From NCBI RefSeq assembly GCF_002833405.1, contig NZ_CP025135.1, positions 2,461,501-2,525,500 of the forward strand: DNA of 64,000 bases, given 5' to 3'. This document shows positions 9,440 to 17,416 of the stretch, in pieces (position 1 is the first letter of the stretch; the number at the start of each line of letters is the position of its first letter). Source of the stretch: Planococcus sp. MB-3u-03. GTDB lineage: Bacteria > Bacillota > Bacilli > Bacillales_A > Planococcaceae. Below the pieces are notes generated by a model. The model was given only the letters and a program-made list of their open reading frames with translations, made no database searches and was not told where the DNA came from. The position numbers were made by a program, and so were the translations under genes.

Positions 9440-9612
9440 TACTTAATGAAATAAATTGGGTATGGTGTAATTGTACAAGTTATCTTTGAACGCAAAGCAA
9501 CTGCCTTTTTCATTTTAAAGGCCAACTCAATAATGAATCGGTCGTATACACCAGACACCAGTGCTGGAGGTAGCGCCAAAAAGAATGTTCTATTCTTTTT
9601 GGCGCTTTTTTA
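9440..9612 (+). ncRNA. Unassigned leader or small RNA ending in a strong terminator
   Basis: A possible promoter around 9432-9455 (TTTACTT then GGTATGGTGTAAT) is followed by about 120 nt with no reading frame. The stretch ends with a 14-bp perfect hairpin (GCGCCAAAAAGAAT, 5-nt loop) and TTTTTT at 9573-9611. The terminator lies 46 nt before the RibT-like start. This could be a terminator-controlled leader or a free-standing sRNA. I do not recognise a known riboswitch in it. Confidence 0.4.
9573..9611 (+). terminator. Strong intrinsic terminator upstream of the RibT-like gene
   Basis: GCGCCAAAAAGAAT-GTTCT-ATTCTTTTTGGCGC followed by six T. It ends 46 nt before the next start codon. Confidence 0.85.
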
Positions 9613-9657
9613 ATGGCCTTTTCATCGATGAAGCACGTTTGAGAAGGAGGGATTTGA

Positions 9658-10020
9658 ATGATGATTGAATACGAACCACGCCACCGGGAGGCTGTACTGC
9701 GCTTGCTTTCCCATCTACCCACAGCCCAGCAAGGAGTTTCAGTCCAGCAAATACTCAGCGCCTACGAAAGACAACCGGAGCGCCGATTGTATCTGTGGGA
9801 GGAAAATGAAAAAGTGGTTGGAGTGATCGGCATCCACATACAGAAACAAACCTTTGCTGTGCAGCACATCGCCGTTCACCCTTCCTTCCGCAATCGAGGA
9901 ATCGGCAGTGCCTTGATTCAAGCGGTCCAGGAAGAATACATTTCACAAGCGATGTGTTCGACTCAAGAAACCAAAGATTTTCTGGACAGATGCTGGCACA
10001 AGCAATCTCAATTTAGTTGA
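9658..10020 (+). CDS. RibT-like GNAT acetyltransferase
   Basis: A 120-residue GNAT protein resembling B. subtilis RibT (about 124 aa). It shares the RibT-style RLYLWEE and VVGVIGI strands and the acetyl-CoA loop HPSFRNRGIG. RBS GAAGGAGGG precedes the ATG. In Bacillus ribT closes the riboflavin operon, but here no rib genes are nearby. Its substrate is unknown. It forms a pair with the hypothetical gene 44 bp downstream. Confidence 0.7.
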   Translation: MMIEYEPRHREAVLRLLSHLPTAQQGVSVQQILSAYERQPERRLYLWEENEKVVGVIGIHIQKQTFAVQHIAVHPSFRNRGIGSALIQAVQEEYISQAMCSTQETKDFLDRCWHKQSQFS

Positions 10021-10063
10021 TTTCTACAAGTCGCGCCGAATACTGGCAGAAAGGACAATCGAC

Positions 10064-10459
10064 ATGGAGACGTTAACAGCAAATGCAGCGGAAAAGGTCA
10101 AATCCTATTTGGATGCTGAAGTGGAAATTGCTGCTGGCCAGACAGTCGTTAAAAAATCCCGTGAAATGAAAATTTTTCGGGAGCAGCAATGCTTTACGTG
10201 CATCATCGAGCACGATATCTCGTTTGAGAAAGTGAACGCTGACGGCACGGCATTGAACCGCGCAGAGATTTTTCTATTGCCTGAAGAATATCCTTCTTTC
10301 CTTTTTGCCTGGAATGATTTCCACATTTCCTTACCGACCGATTATCGCCAGTGGCAACAGGTCAATCCGCATATCGTCAGTGTCTGCATGGAGTCGGTCG
10401 AAGCGCCAGAAGATTTCGCCGCGCGCTTGGCCGCTGCCTTCAATGCCTTGGAGGCGTGA
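10064..10459 (+). CDS. Hypothetical soluble protein
   Basis: A 131-residue acidic soluble protein without signal peptide or membrane segment; AGAAAGGA lies 8 bases before the ATG. It contains an aromatic-rich centre (PSFLFAWNDFHISLPTDYRQW) and an Ala-rich C-terminal helix. I do not recognise a family. Probably co-transcribed with the RibT-like gene. Confidence 0.65.
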   Translation: METLTANAAEKVKSYLDAEVEIAAGQTVVKKSREMKIFREQQCFTCIIEHDISFEKVNADGTALNRAEIFLLPEEYPSFLFAWNDFHISLPTDYRQWQQVNPHIVSVCMESVEAPEDFAARLAAAFNALEA

Positions 10460-10520
10460 CTTCTCATCGAATAGAAGCATGTTCTAGAACTCTCTTTTAC
10501 TGCTTTGGCCACACTTCGGC

Positions 10521-10727
10521 CTAGGGTTGCCCCCGGCTGAATTCATATAAAGCGACTCCCAAATCAAGCACATCATGCTTGTTCTGGGAGTCGCTGTTTT
10601 GTTGGCGCTCGATGACGCGTTCGATCTCGTGCTTCGGCAATAAGCCGTGGTAGGTTTCAGGGTTGTCGACTGCGCAGACTTTTCGGATACCAGCTGCGTC
10701 TTCGGCTTGTGCTTTACGGATGTCCAT
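10521..10727 (-). pseudogene. N-terminal fragment of a GNAT acetyltransferase
   Basis: The first 40 codons (MDIRKAQAEDAAGIRKVC...LPKHEIERVIERQ) are the N-terminal strand and helix of a GNAT enzyme. The frame then runs straight through the terminator hairpin 10551-10595 and has no acetyl-CoA motif, so about 120 residues are missing. It has a good ribosome site (GGAGG overlapping the stop of the upstream small gene). Interpreted as a deletion remnant. Confidence 0.65.
10551..10595. terminator. Bidirectional terminator-like hairpin
   Basis: AGCGACTCCCA/TGGGAGTCGCT 11-bp perfect stem with an inner AAGCA/TGCTT stem. T-rich sequence follows on both strands. It sits between the plus-strand hypothetical gene and the minus-strand GNAT remnant. 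Confidence 0.75.
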
Positions 10728-10742
10728 TATGTAATTGCCTCC

Positions 10743-10823
10743 TTATCTGAACAAGTATGACAAGATAAAACCGGTGATGATGCCGAACGTAAAGAATAGA
10801 ATGAGTTTCGGTGCTTTTTTCAT
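10743..10823 (-). CDS. 26-residue membrane peptide
   Basis: MKKAPKLILFFTFGIITGF... is a basic N-terminus plus one membrane segment, ending in SYLFR. It has an exceptional AGAGGAGGAG site 6 bases before the ATG. Its stop overlaps the ribosome site of the GNAT remnant, so the two are one operon. Function unknown. Confidence 0.6.
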   Translation of the reverse strand: MKKAPKLILFFTFGIITGFILSYLFR

Positions 10824-10960
10824 GGGTCTCCTCCTCTTTTAGGCTTGCTATGATTAGTGTATCAAACTTCTATGGCTTGGATTGTGAATGTTCCATTTTT
10901 ATGTAAAGATGGGATTTATCATTTTATTTAACATAGTCCCGAAATTGAATAGGTTAAGGA

Positions 10961-11164
10961 GTGATTTATCTGAGCCACTTATTATTGTCCAAGAAATTTG
11001 TTCCGGTTTATTTTATTGTAGGTTTTCTTTCCATCTTATTATTCCGTTTCTTAGGGGCTTCTTGGATTGAAGTATTCCTTCTGAGCTTTTTATGCTTTCT
11101 GGTTGGTATCCTTTCTTTTGTCGAAAACTTTATCGTTCCCCTTGGATTAAAACGCAGCCCTTAA
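10961..11164 (+). CDS. Small two-helix membrane protein, start uncertain
   Basis: About 67 residues with two hydrophobic segments (VYFIVGFLSILLFRFLG and VFLLSFLCFLVGILSFV). The GTG at 10961 touches the TAAGGAG site, which is too close. A CTG at 10970 or TTG at 10985 are alternatives. Unknown function. Confidence 0.45.
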   Translation: MIYLSHLLLSKKFVPVYFIVGFLSILLFRFLGASWIEVFLLSFLCFLVGILSFVENFIVPLGLKRSP

Positions 11165-11251
11165 ATAGCTGGCCATCTAAAGGGTTTTCCCTTTCCCCAT
11201 CGAATTATTAGGGTGACGAGACTCATCATTTTATTCAGAGGAGGAAAAGCA

Positions 11252-11629
11252 ATGATTTCAAAAATCGGACAGGTCATGGTGTATGTGCGCGACCAGGACG
11301 CAGCTGTTGCGTTTTGGAAGGAGAAGATGGGCTTTGTGGTTTTGCAAGACGTCGAAAATGATGGCATGCGGTGGATCGAAATTGCGCCTCGTGAAGATGC
11401 GGAGACGAGCATCGTCTTGCATGACAAGAATTTGCTCGAGCAGATGGATACGGGCTTGAGTTTGGAGACGCCGTCGCTATTGTTTTACGCGAACAATTTC
11501 GAGCAGCTGCGGAATGAGTTGGCGGAAAAAGGTGTCACGGTCGGCGATATCGTCGAGATGCCGACAGGTCGGACGTTCAATTTCGCCGATGCTGAAGACA
11601 ACTATTTCGCTGTGCGCGAGATGGATTAA
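11252..11629 (+). CDS. VOC/glyoxalase superfamily protein
   Basis: A 125-residue single vicinal-oxygen-chelate domain: KIGQVMVYVRDQDAAVAFWKEKMGF at the N-terminus, then a second beta-alpha-beta half ending EDNYFAVREMD. Such proteins are dioxygenases, glyoxalases or antibiotic-binding proteins; the substrate is not deducible. GAGGAGG lies 7 bases before the ATG. Monocistronic, with a terminator just after. Confidence 0.8.
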   Translation: MISKIGQVMVYVRDQDAAVAFWKEKMGFVVLQDVENDGMRWIEIAPREDAETSIVLHDKNLLEQMDTGLSLETPSLLFYANNFEQLRNELAEKGVTVGDIVEMPTGRTFNFADAEDNYFAVREMD

Positions 11630-11635
11630 GCAATG

Positions 11636-11666
11636 AAAAAGAGCTTGGAGAATTCCCTCCAAGCTC
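11636..11666. terminator. Bidirectional terminator between VOC and peroxiredoxin genes
   Basis: GAGCTTGGAG/CTCCAAGCTC 10-bp stem. Five U follow on the minus strand, serving the convergent peroxiredoxin gene. Confidence 0.85.
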
Positions 11667-11680
11667 ATTTGTATATTATC

Positions 11681-12184
11681 TTATTTTAGGTTTTTACGGA
11701 TGTACGCAGCGATTTTGCGTAATTCTTTTGCGTGCGGACGGCCGAATGGGCTCGTTTGCTGCTGCTGGTACATGACCTTGCCTTCTTCATCGAGCAAGTA
11801 ATAAGCTGGCTCGCCGTGAATGCCATGGTCTTCGTACAATGCGTCTTCTCCATGATGGTAGACCCCGTATTGTTTCAAGATGTCTTCAGTCGCATCGGCC
11901 AAGATTGGAGAGGTCAAGCCGTGTTTTTCTTTCATTTCATTAAGGTCCTGCTGATTGTCTGTGGACAAGAACGTGAAATGGATATCCTTGCCTTCAAAAT
12001 ACGATAGGCTGTCTTGGATTTCCTGCAATTCTTCGTTGCATACTGGACACCACGAGCCTCTGAAGAAAATGACAAAGCGCCAGCCTGGACGTTCAGATAA
12101 GTCCTGTTGCAATGAGTAATCTCCGCCTTCAGCGCGCGGCAATGTAAATGATGGGGCTAAATCCCCTAATTGTAGTCTATTCAT
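11681..12184 (-). CDS. Peroxiredoxin-like redoxin (AhpC/TSA family)
   Basis: A 167-residue cytosolic thioredoxin-fold protein. It has GDLAPSFTLP at the N-terminus and a CxxC active site in FRGSWCPVCNEEL (residues about 47-50). The C-terminal half contains GEPAYYLLDEEGKV. The CPVC motif points to a thiol-disulfide or peroxide reductase of the AhpC/TSA superfamily rather than a typical 2-Cys peroxiredoxin. GAGGAGG precedes the start. Confidence 0.85.
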   Translation of the reverse strand: MNRLQLGDLAPSFTLPRAEGGDYSLQQDLSERPGWRFVIFFRGSWCPVCNEELQEIQDSLSYFEGKDIHFTFLSTDNQQDLNEMKEKHGLTSPILADATEDILKQYGVYHHGEDALYEDHGIHGEPAYYLLDEEGKVMYQQQQTSPFGRPHAKELRKIAAYIRKNLK

Positions 12185-12250
12185 GTGAATGCCTCCTCTT
12201 ATATATAAGTAGTTTACCCGGAATAATAAGCTTTAATCTTTTTGACCGTT

Positions 12251-12916
12251 CTATTTCCATTTCAACAAGCCATTCAAGTCCGAAAATACATAATCCGGCT
12301 CCAGGCCGAGCTGTTCGATCGGCGCTTCTTTGCGGTTGATCCACGCGGTGCGGAAGCCGAAATTTTTCGCTCCCGAGATGTCCCAGCCATTTGATGACAT
12401 GAACAGGATTTCGTCGCGCTCGATGTTCAATTGGTCCAATACGTATTGATAAGCTGCCGGTGCCGGCTTGAACTGCTTGATTTCATCGACGCTGACGGCT
12501 TTGTCGAGCAAGTCTTTTATTCCTGCGTTTTCGATCAAAGGGTCGAGCATATTGTGCGAGCCGTTCGAGAACACGACGAGTTGGTGATCCTGCAGCTGTT
12601 GCAATACCGCTTCCGATTCTTCGTAGAGCGGCAAATGCAAATAGGCGTCCATCAATTGCTCTTCGATATCATCTGTCGATTCGAGCCCCTCGTCTTCAAG
12701 TGCGTATTTCAGAGCGCTTCGGGTGACGGCGTACAAGGTGTCATATTTGCCCATGAGCTGGCGCATCATGAAATATTCGACTTGCTTCGTGCGCCACGTC
12801 TGGCTGATTGCTTCGCCGTGCCCCGGAAATACGTCCTCGCATTGCTCTTTGATGGCGATGACGTCGAATAATGTGCCGTACACATCGAAGATGAACGCTT
12901 TGATTGGTTTGTCCAT
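12251..12916 (-). CDS. Haloacid dehalogenase, type II
   Basis: A 221-residue HAD hydrolase. FDVYGTLFDV holds the nucleophile Asp, VFSNGSHNML is motif II, KPAPAAY holds the motif III Lys, and SSNGWDISGAKNFGF is motif IV of L-2-haloacid dehalogenases. The Met at 12916 was chosen over one 12 codons upstream because AAGGAGG sits 8 bases before it. Physiological substrate unknown. Confidence 0.85.
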   Translation of the reverse strand: MDKPIKAFIFDVYGTLFDVIAIKEQCEDVFPGHGEAISQTWRTKQVEYFMMRQLMGKYDTLYAVTRSALKYALEDEGLESTDDIEEQLMDAYLHLPLYEESEAVLQQLQDHQLVVFSNGSHNMLDPLIENAGIKDLLDKAVSVDEIKQFKPAPAAYQYVLDQLNIERDEILFMSSNGWDISGAKNFGFRTAWINRKEAPIEQLGLEPDYVFSDLNGLLKWK

Positions 12917-12997
12917 ATGATTGTCCTCCTTTAATATCGCTAACGAATTCAACTGCTTTTCCTTGTATCCCCTTTTAGGCAGAAAAATAACGGCATT

Positions 12998-13022
12998 AAA
13001 AAAAGCATCTTCTGTGAGATGC
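12998..13022 (-). terminator. Terminator downstream of the 13280-14562 genes
   Basis: On the minus strand GCATCT/AGATGC with a 6-nt loop is followed by seven U. Repeat family A copy 2 lies between it and the gene end. Confidence 0.65.
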
Positions 13023-13083
13023 CGTGGGAGTGTATTTCAGGTTGTCGAGAAACTTGAGAGACCGTATTTTCCGAAGCTTATCG

Positions 13084-13173
13084 CTCGCTTTCCGTGGGGC
13101 GGGAATCGAGCCTCCTCGTCACTGCGTTCCTGCGGGGTCTCTCAAACCCGCTAGTCCCACAGGAGTCGAGCGA
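13084..13173 (-). repeat. Dispersed palindromic repeat family A, copy 2 (short, divergent)
   Basis: Contains CGAGCCTCCTCGTCACTGCG, CCTGCGGGGTCTCTCAA and CCCACAGGAGTCGAGCG, the minus-strand order of family A. Confidence 0.65.
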
Positions 13174-13279
13174 ACACTTCTCCAAATACTTGGACAGTCC
13201 ATTCATTTTTAAATGTAAAAATAAAGTCCCCTTTTTTCATCTAGTAGACTATAAACTTATCTAACTCTCTGAAATGTAT

Positions 13280-13555
13280 TTAGTTTTCTCGGTTTTTTTC
13301 ATTCTGAAAGTCTCTGACAAACTTTTCATCCTTCTTCTTTTCAATGAAACTCCAAACGGCAAAAATCAATATGGAAATCCCAATAACTGGCAGCGAGGCA
13401 ATGAAGACAAAATCGAAATCCATCTCTTCCACCACTTGGTCGACGCCAGCCCTTTGGGTGTGGTGTGTCCAACTGCTCTCATAGTCCATGAAAGTGAACG
13501 ATAGAATGAGCCCTAAGACGATACCGCCCACGACCGATAAGAAAAACTTCTTCAT
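13280..13555 (-). CDS. Two-helix membrane protein, unknown
   Basis: A 91-residue protein. MKKFFLSVVGGIVLGLILSF is the first membrane segment, a Trp/His-containing outer loop follows, then VFIASLPVIGISILIFAVW, and a Lys-rich cytoplasmic tail. The start at 13555 has GGAGG. It follows the lipoprotein gene by 27 bases and probably belongs to the same operon. Confidence 0.65.
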   Translation of the reverse strand: MKKFFLSVVGGIVLGLILSFTFMDYESSWTHHTQRAGVDQVVEEMDFDFVFIASLPVIGISILIFAVWSFIEKKKDEKFVRDFQNEKNREN

Positions 13556-13582
13556 GCAACCGCCTCCTCTATCTTTGTCCAT

Positions 13583-13990
13583 TCAATCAAGCAGATTTTC
13601 GGATGAAAGAAAGCTGTAAAGTTGCTCGGCATGCTGTTCATCCAAGCTGTAGAGTGTATGGGTGTCTGCTTCATCCATAGCGGACCCATGATCTGCCGAT
13701 ACCCATAAATAGAATTCCTTTTCACCAAACTCCACTTTGAAATTCGGATCCGCTACGTCTGCGATTCCTGAGACTTTATCCGCACGCGAAATGGCTTCTG
13801 CAAATAACTCGATCGTTTGTTCATCCGTCACTTCGAGTCGTGAGTTTTCCATCACTTGCCCGAAACTCTGCATTTGGTACAAGACGATCTTTTCGGCTGA
13901 TTGTTGTTCGGCGTTAAGCAGTCCGTTCTGGCACGCCGATAAGATAACTATCATGACCAGGAGCATGCCGATCACTTGCAGTTTTCTCAC
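13583..13990 (-). CDS. Lipoprotein, unknown function
   Basis: A 135-residue lipoprotein with lipobox VILSAC at residues 15-20. The mature part is a small alpha/beta domain (IVLYQMQSFGQ...FYLWVSADHGSAM...TLYSLDEQHAEQLYSFL), reminiscent of the YhfM-like extracytoplasmic domain of Bacillus. That resemblance is weak. It overlaps the upstream P-loop gene by 4 bases (ATGA), so translation is coupled. Confidence 0.7.
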   Translation of the reverse strand: MRKLQVIGMLLVMIVILSACQNGLLNAEQQSAEKIVLYQMQSFGQVMENSRLEVTDEQTIELFAEAISRADKVSGIADVADPNFKVEFGEKEFYLWVSADHGSAMDEADTHTLYSLDEQHAEQLYSFLSSENLLD

Positions 13991-14562
13991 GAGTCACTCC
14001 CCCTAGAAGCTATTATTGTGATGTCGGAAATGGCGGCTTCCACTTGCTGTTCATTTGCTACGCTAAACAGATAATCCGCTTCGTCCGGCGTTGGAGTGAC
14101 GCCGGGGTTACCGACAGATTCCATTTGTTGACGCTTGAGGACATCCTTAAATGAAGAAACGGTGCGCAAGATTGCGATGGCACGCCGGGACTGATCGATT
14201 CTCGTTTTCAATACCTCGTCTGCCATGTCAAAGTTCACTAAGATAGTCGTAAAGCCTTTCAATCGATAAAAATCCAGCAGCTTCAAGCGGCCTTTCAAGT
14301 TGCGATTGGCGTTGCACAAAATGATGTGGCAATCGGTTTGGTCGACCGCATGATCAACAATCGTCTGTGTCAGGGCATACTTGATTGCATTCGCCCCCTC
14401 TTTCGGGACGAGCGCCGGATAATAGTTTTGCAGGATTTCTGCATGATTGTCCTGATCGACGACGATGGCATTGGTTAGCTGTCGCTCAAGCGCTTTGGCG
14501 AATGTCGTTTTGCCGCTATGGGTTTTGCCGACCGTGATGACCGCTACTCTGTTCACATGCAC
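13987..14562 (-). CDS. P-loop kinase-like ATP-binding protein
   Basis: A 191-residue protein with Walker A GKTHSGKTTFAKAL at residues about 12-25. VVDQDNH follows strand 2, as in zeta-toxin/gluconate-kinase type P-loop kinases, and the lid-type region is TRIDQSRRAI. A small-molecule kinase is likely; the substrate is unknown. Overlaps the next gene by 4 bases. Confidence 0.75.
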   Translation of the reverse strand: MHVNRVAVITVGKTHSGKTTFAKALERQLTNAIVVDQDNHAEILQNYYPALVPKEGANAIKYALTQTIVDHAVDQTDCHIILCNANRNLKGRLKLLDFYRLKGFTTILVNFDMADEVLKTRIDQSRRAIAILRTVSSFKDVLKRQQMESVGNPGVTPTPDEADYLFSVANEQQVEAAISDITIIASRGSDS

Positions 14563-14592
14563 AACTCCGTTCGTATGGTTTGTGAAAATGAA

Positions 14593-15009
14593 TTACTGGA
14601 TAGCCGCCGCGCGATTCATGAACGCAATGAGGTGTTCTTGGTCTTCCGGGTAATCGTGAAGCAGTTCTTTCAGTTCGGCTTCTGTTTTCCACGTAATTTC
14701 GTCGATTTCATTATCCGGGTCCTGGAAACAAATATCGCCTGAGATGACTTCGCACAGAAAATAATGGCTGGTGACTTCGTAATTGCCGATTTGCACATTT
14801 TTCGTATGAAGCTGTTGCTTCACCTCAATGAGAAAGCCGGTTTCTTCCCACACTTCCCTCACGCATGCTTGTTGCGGGGATTCGCCCATTTCGATTTCTC
14901 CGGACGGGATGCTCCATTTACCGGATGCCTTCGATTTCACCATGAGGATTTTACCTTGGTCGATCACTACTCCAGCTGCGCCTTGCCAAACTTTTTTAAT
15001 GTCTCCCAC
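14593..15009 (-). CDS. Nudix hydrolase
   Basis: A 138-residue protein with a perfect Nudix box (GEIEMGESPQQACVREVWEE followed by TGF). The GTG start at 15009 has AGGGGGGA upstream; a Met further upstream lacks a site. It hydrolyses a nucleoside-diphosphate-linked substrate that cannot be specified. It is the second of two adjacent Nudix genes. Confidence 0.85.
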   Translation of the reverse strand: MGDIKKVWQGAAGVVIDQGKILMVKSKASGKWSIPSGEIEMGESPQQACVREVWEETGFLIEVKQQLHTKNVQIGNYEVTSHYFLCEVISGDICFQDPDNEIDEITWKTEAELKELLHDYPEDQEHLIAFMNRAAAIQ

Positions 15010-15036
15010 AGATTCCCCCCCTAACACTTTAATGCC

Positions 15037-15483
15037 TTAAATATAATCGAGAATTTTAATATCCATCTCATCCAGGACCCCGATGTCCTCTTTTGTATCC
15101 CATAACTTCATTTCCGTCGTTTCGTCGTTTGGCAGAAAGGGCTGTAACTTCTCTACCGTTCCAAGAAAAACAGGATTGTATTTGATTTCCCTAATTTCAG
15201 TATGCTGTAGTTTGAGCAAGCCTTTGAATTCCAAGTCCTCAATCACCTGGCCGGATTCTTCATACAATTCCCTTACGGCACATTGCTTCGATGTCTCTCC
15301 GCCTTCTCTCCTGCCAGCCGGCAGTTCCCATTGCTCGCGCCATTTATTGTAGACCATCGAATTTTTGCCGCCGCATTTAATGACTGCAAATGAACCTGCA
15401 ATTGTCTCAAACTGATGGATCTCATGTTCCTCCATAAATAGAAAGTTCAGAAATTGAAAGCCATGGCTTCTTGTCGTGTTCAT
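15037..15483 (-). CDS. Nudix hydrolase, YtkD-like
   Basis: A 148-residue protein with Nudix box GRREGGETSKQCAVRELYEE-SG and a preceding WELPAG. The N-terminal part (EIHQFETIAGSFAVI) resembles YtkD/MutTA-type 8-oxo-dGTP hydrolases, but only broadly. GGAGGAG precedes the ATG. It lies 27 bases upstream of the other Nudix gene in the same direction. Confidence 0.8.
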   Translation of the reverse strand: MNTTRSHGFQFLNFLFMEEHEIHQFETIAGSFAVIKCGGKNSMVYNKWREQWELPAGRREGGETSKQCAVRELYEESGQVIEDLEFKGLLKLQHTEIREIKYNPVFLGTVEKLQPFLPNDETTEMKLWDTKEDIGVLDEMDIKILDYI

Positions 15484-15531
15484 CGGTTACTCTCCTCCGT
15501 CAGGCTCTATGCTTAAAATCCCTGAACTTTT

Positions 15532-15903
15532 TTATTCCGTGGTCAACGCGAATTCCTCGACTTGCCCGTCCCATTTGATCTCCACATCCAACTCCTCATC
15601 TTGTTGAATGACCGCACAGCCTTCGCAGGCGCTCTTCCCGACCAGCACTTCACCTTCATCGACCAAGACATTTCCACTCGATGCACCGGCAGTCGATTCA
15701 ATTGAATAGATGATGGTTTCAGGAGGCGGCTCTTCGCCGGTGTAGACGATTTTCCCGGTCGCTTCCTTGCTGTCTTGTGAAGTGACGTCGACCGTATAGA
15801 AGACATCCCAATTGTCGCCGCTTCCTTTGAAGTTGTAACGGTCGCCTTCCGAACAGCCGCTAAGGATGATCATTATGGCCAAAAGTGATCCGAGTTTTTT
15901 CAT
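15532..15903 (-). CDS. Lipoprotein, unknown function
   Basis: A 123-residue lipoprotein (MKKLGSLLAIMIILSGCSEG). The mature part is beta-rich and holds a CEGC pair (SACEGCAVIQQ), a possible disulfide or metal site. It resembles small extracytoplasmic proteins often linked to sporulating Bacillales, with no specific family recognised. Confidence 0.7.
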   Translation of the reverse strand: MKKLGSLLAIMIILSGCSEGDRYNFKGSGDNWDVFYTVDVTSQDSKEATGKIVYTGEEPPPETIIYSIESTAGASSGNVLVDEGEVLVGKSACEGCAVIQQDEELDVEIKWDGQVEEFALTTE

Positions 15904-15925
15904 GAGATACGAGCCCCTCTCGTGA

Positions 15926-16438
15926 TTAGTCGACGTGGCTTAGGAACAATTCAAGTGTTTTCGCATGCAATTCCGCTTGTTCGGCATGAACCAAATGGGA
16001 TGCGAAGGGAATGACCGATACGCGGACATTTTCATGCTTGTTGGGGTAATACAAGACGCCTTTCGTTTCGTTCGGGTTGCCTTCTCCTGCGATGTAGAGG
16101 ATCGGTGCATGAATGCCGGACAAATCGTTCGTTTCTTCGAATGGATACCATTCTTCACGCTGCCTCATTTCGATAAGCTTCCGCCAATCGCCTTTATGCA
16201 GTTGGTCAAAATACGCATTCGTTTCCTCGTATTGGAAAATCTGTTGTTGGTTACGCGTTTCCTGTTCACGCAATTGCGCCCAGTTATCCGGCTTTTCTGC
16301 CGTGACGCCAGATATCGTCAGGCTTTTCACTTTGGATGGAAAGCGCTTCGCGAACACGATTCCGACCAATGCCCCGAACGACGCCCCCAGGCTAATAATA
16401 TTGAAAATATGGTTAATTCTAGTGTAACTTATTTTCAC
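15926..16438 (-). pseudogene. Alpha/beta hydrolase lacking its N-terminal half
   Basis: From residue about 15 the sequence is a normal alpha/beta-hydrolase C-terminal part. It has the nucleophile elbow GASFG, a cap, then HAPILYIAGEGNPNE and a C-terminal catalytic His region (ASHLVHAEQ). The preceding strands and the oxyanion HG motif are missing. The first 14 codons (MKISYTRINHIFNI) are unrelated AT-rich sequence with no ribosome site. Junction near 16397. A deletion remnant. Confidence 0.65.
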
Positions 16439-16597
16439 TGATTATTCAGTACAAAGAGGCAGTTTTTTGTCATCTTGAATGGTATAATGGAATCAACTAC
16501 TTACGAGAACACCTATGCCTAACGCCAGGCGGCAGTTATGCAATTCGATTCACCCTCCCTTTTCAGCTCGTTACATAAAATTTGAGGAGGGGTTCCG

Positions 16598-16717
16598 ATG
16601 AAGCGCCAATTGTTTGTGCTGTTTCTGGCCGGTGTGTTATTGCTTGCAGGATGCGGCGAGCAGAACAAAAAGCCGCAGTATGAAGCGATGGAACCGGTGA
16701 TTGCTGCTGGGGTTTGA
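16598..16717 (+). pseudogene. Short lipoprotein remnant
   Basis: 39 codons: MKRQLFVLFLAGVLLLAGCG with a perfect lipobox and a strong GAGGAGGGG site, then about 20 residues before TGA. A terminator follows 45 nt later, so the present transcription unit ends here. Either a lipopeptide or the 5' end of a deleted lipoprotein gene. Confidence 0.45.
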
Positions 16718-16759
16718 GCCTGGACGGTGTGGTATTCTGATGCACGCCGTCGAGCGTTA

Positions 16760-16793
16760 AAAAAAGGGACAAAGCAGCCGCTTTGTCCCTTTT
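16760..16793 (+). terminator. Intrinsic terminator
   Basis: GGGACAAAG/CTTTGTCCC stem with a 6-nt loop, followed by TTTT and flanked upstream by an A run. Confidence 0.8.
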
Positions 16794-16879
16794 CCTTATT
16801 TACGCTCTTCCCATCTTGTTTTCATTTTGCATAGTTCCATAGACTTTGGCTTGGTACAATACAAGTAGGGGGAATCCAC

Positions 16880-17416
16880 TTGTACAAATATCTATTATAT
16901 ATACCTGTCCTTATTATTCTGGCGTTTGTTATATGGACCAGTTTCATAGCAACCGGACTGAAAATCGCCTTCAGCGTGATCATCTTGATGTTCTTTCTAA
17001 CGATTAACAAATACCTATCTACCAAGAGTACGGTATTCCGAAAAATCAAAGCAGCTTTCTACGCTTCACTTTTTCCAATTGCCATTGCGCTGCTTCTGGA
17101 TAGCTGCACGGTCACTACTTACAATGGCATTGACTTTGCAGATGTATATTTTCTTGCTTCCTTGTTCTTGATTTTCTTGTTTGGATCCGTGGTTTACGGT
17201 GTTCCTGTTTCCTTGCTTTCCGATTTCGCCACTTCCGATGTGAAACGCTATCGCTTTCCGCTCGCTTTTCTGATCCATGTGGGGTTCGCCGTGTTTTCTT
17301 ACTTGTTCCTCGGACCGCTCATGTTTTTTGCATTATTCGTAGCTGTGGTGTTTTTCTTGTTTGACGAGCTATTGCGAAAAAGGGAAATCACGCGTTCGTT
17401 CAAATCTTTGGCCTGA
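16880..17416 (+). CDS. Multi-pass membrane protein, unknown
   Basis: A 178-residue protein with about six membrane segments and no recognised family. TTG start at 16880 with AGGGGGA 7 bases before. The last 17 bases overlap the convergent nucleotidyltransferase gene. Confidence 0.6.
   Translation: MYKYLLYIPVLIILAFVIWTSFIATGLKIAFSVIILMFFLTINKYLSTKSTVFRKIKAAFYASLFPIAIALLLDSCTVTTYNGIDFADVYFLASLFLIFLFGSVVYGVPVSLLSDFATSDVKRYRFPLAFLIHVGFAVFSYLFLGPLMFFALFVAVVFFLFDELLRKREITRSFKSLA

Noticed and set aside
10888..11070. 60-codon plus-strand frame overlapping the 10961 gene
   Set aside because: No ribosome site, and its hydrophobic composition comes from AT-rich sequence in a shifted frame of the better candidate.
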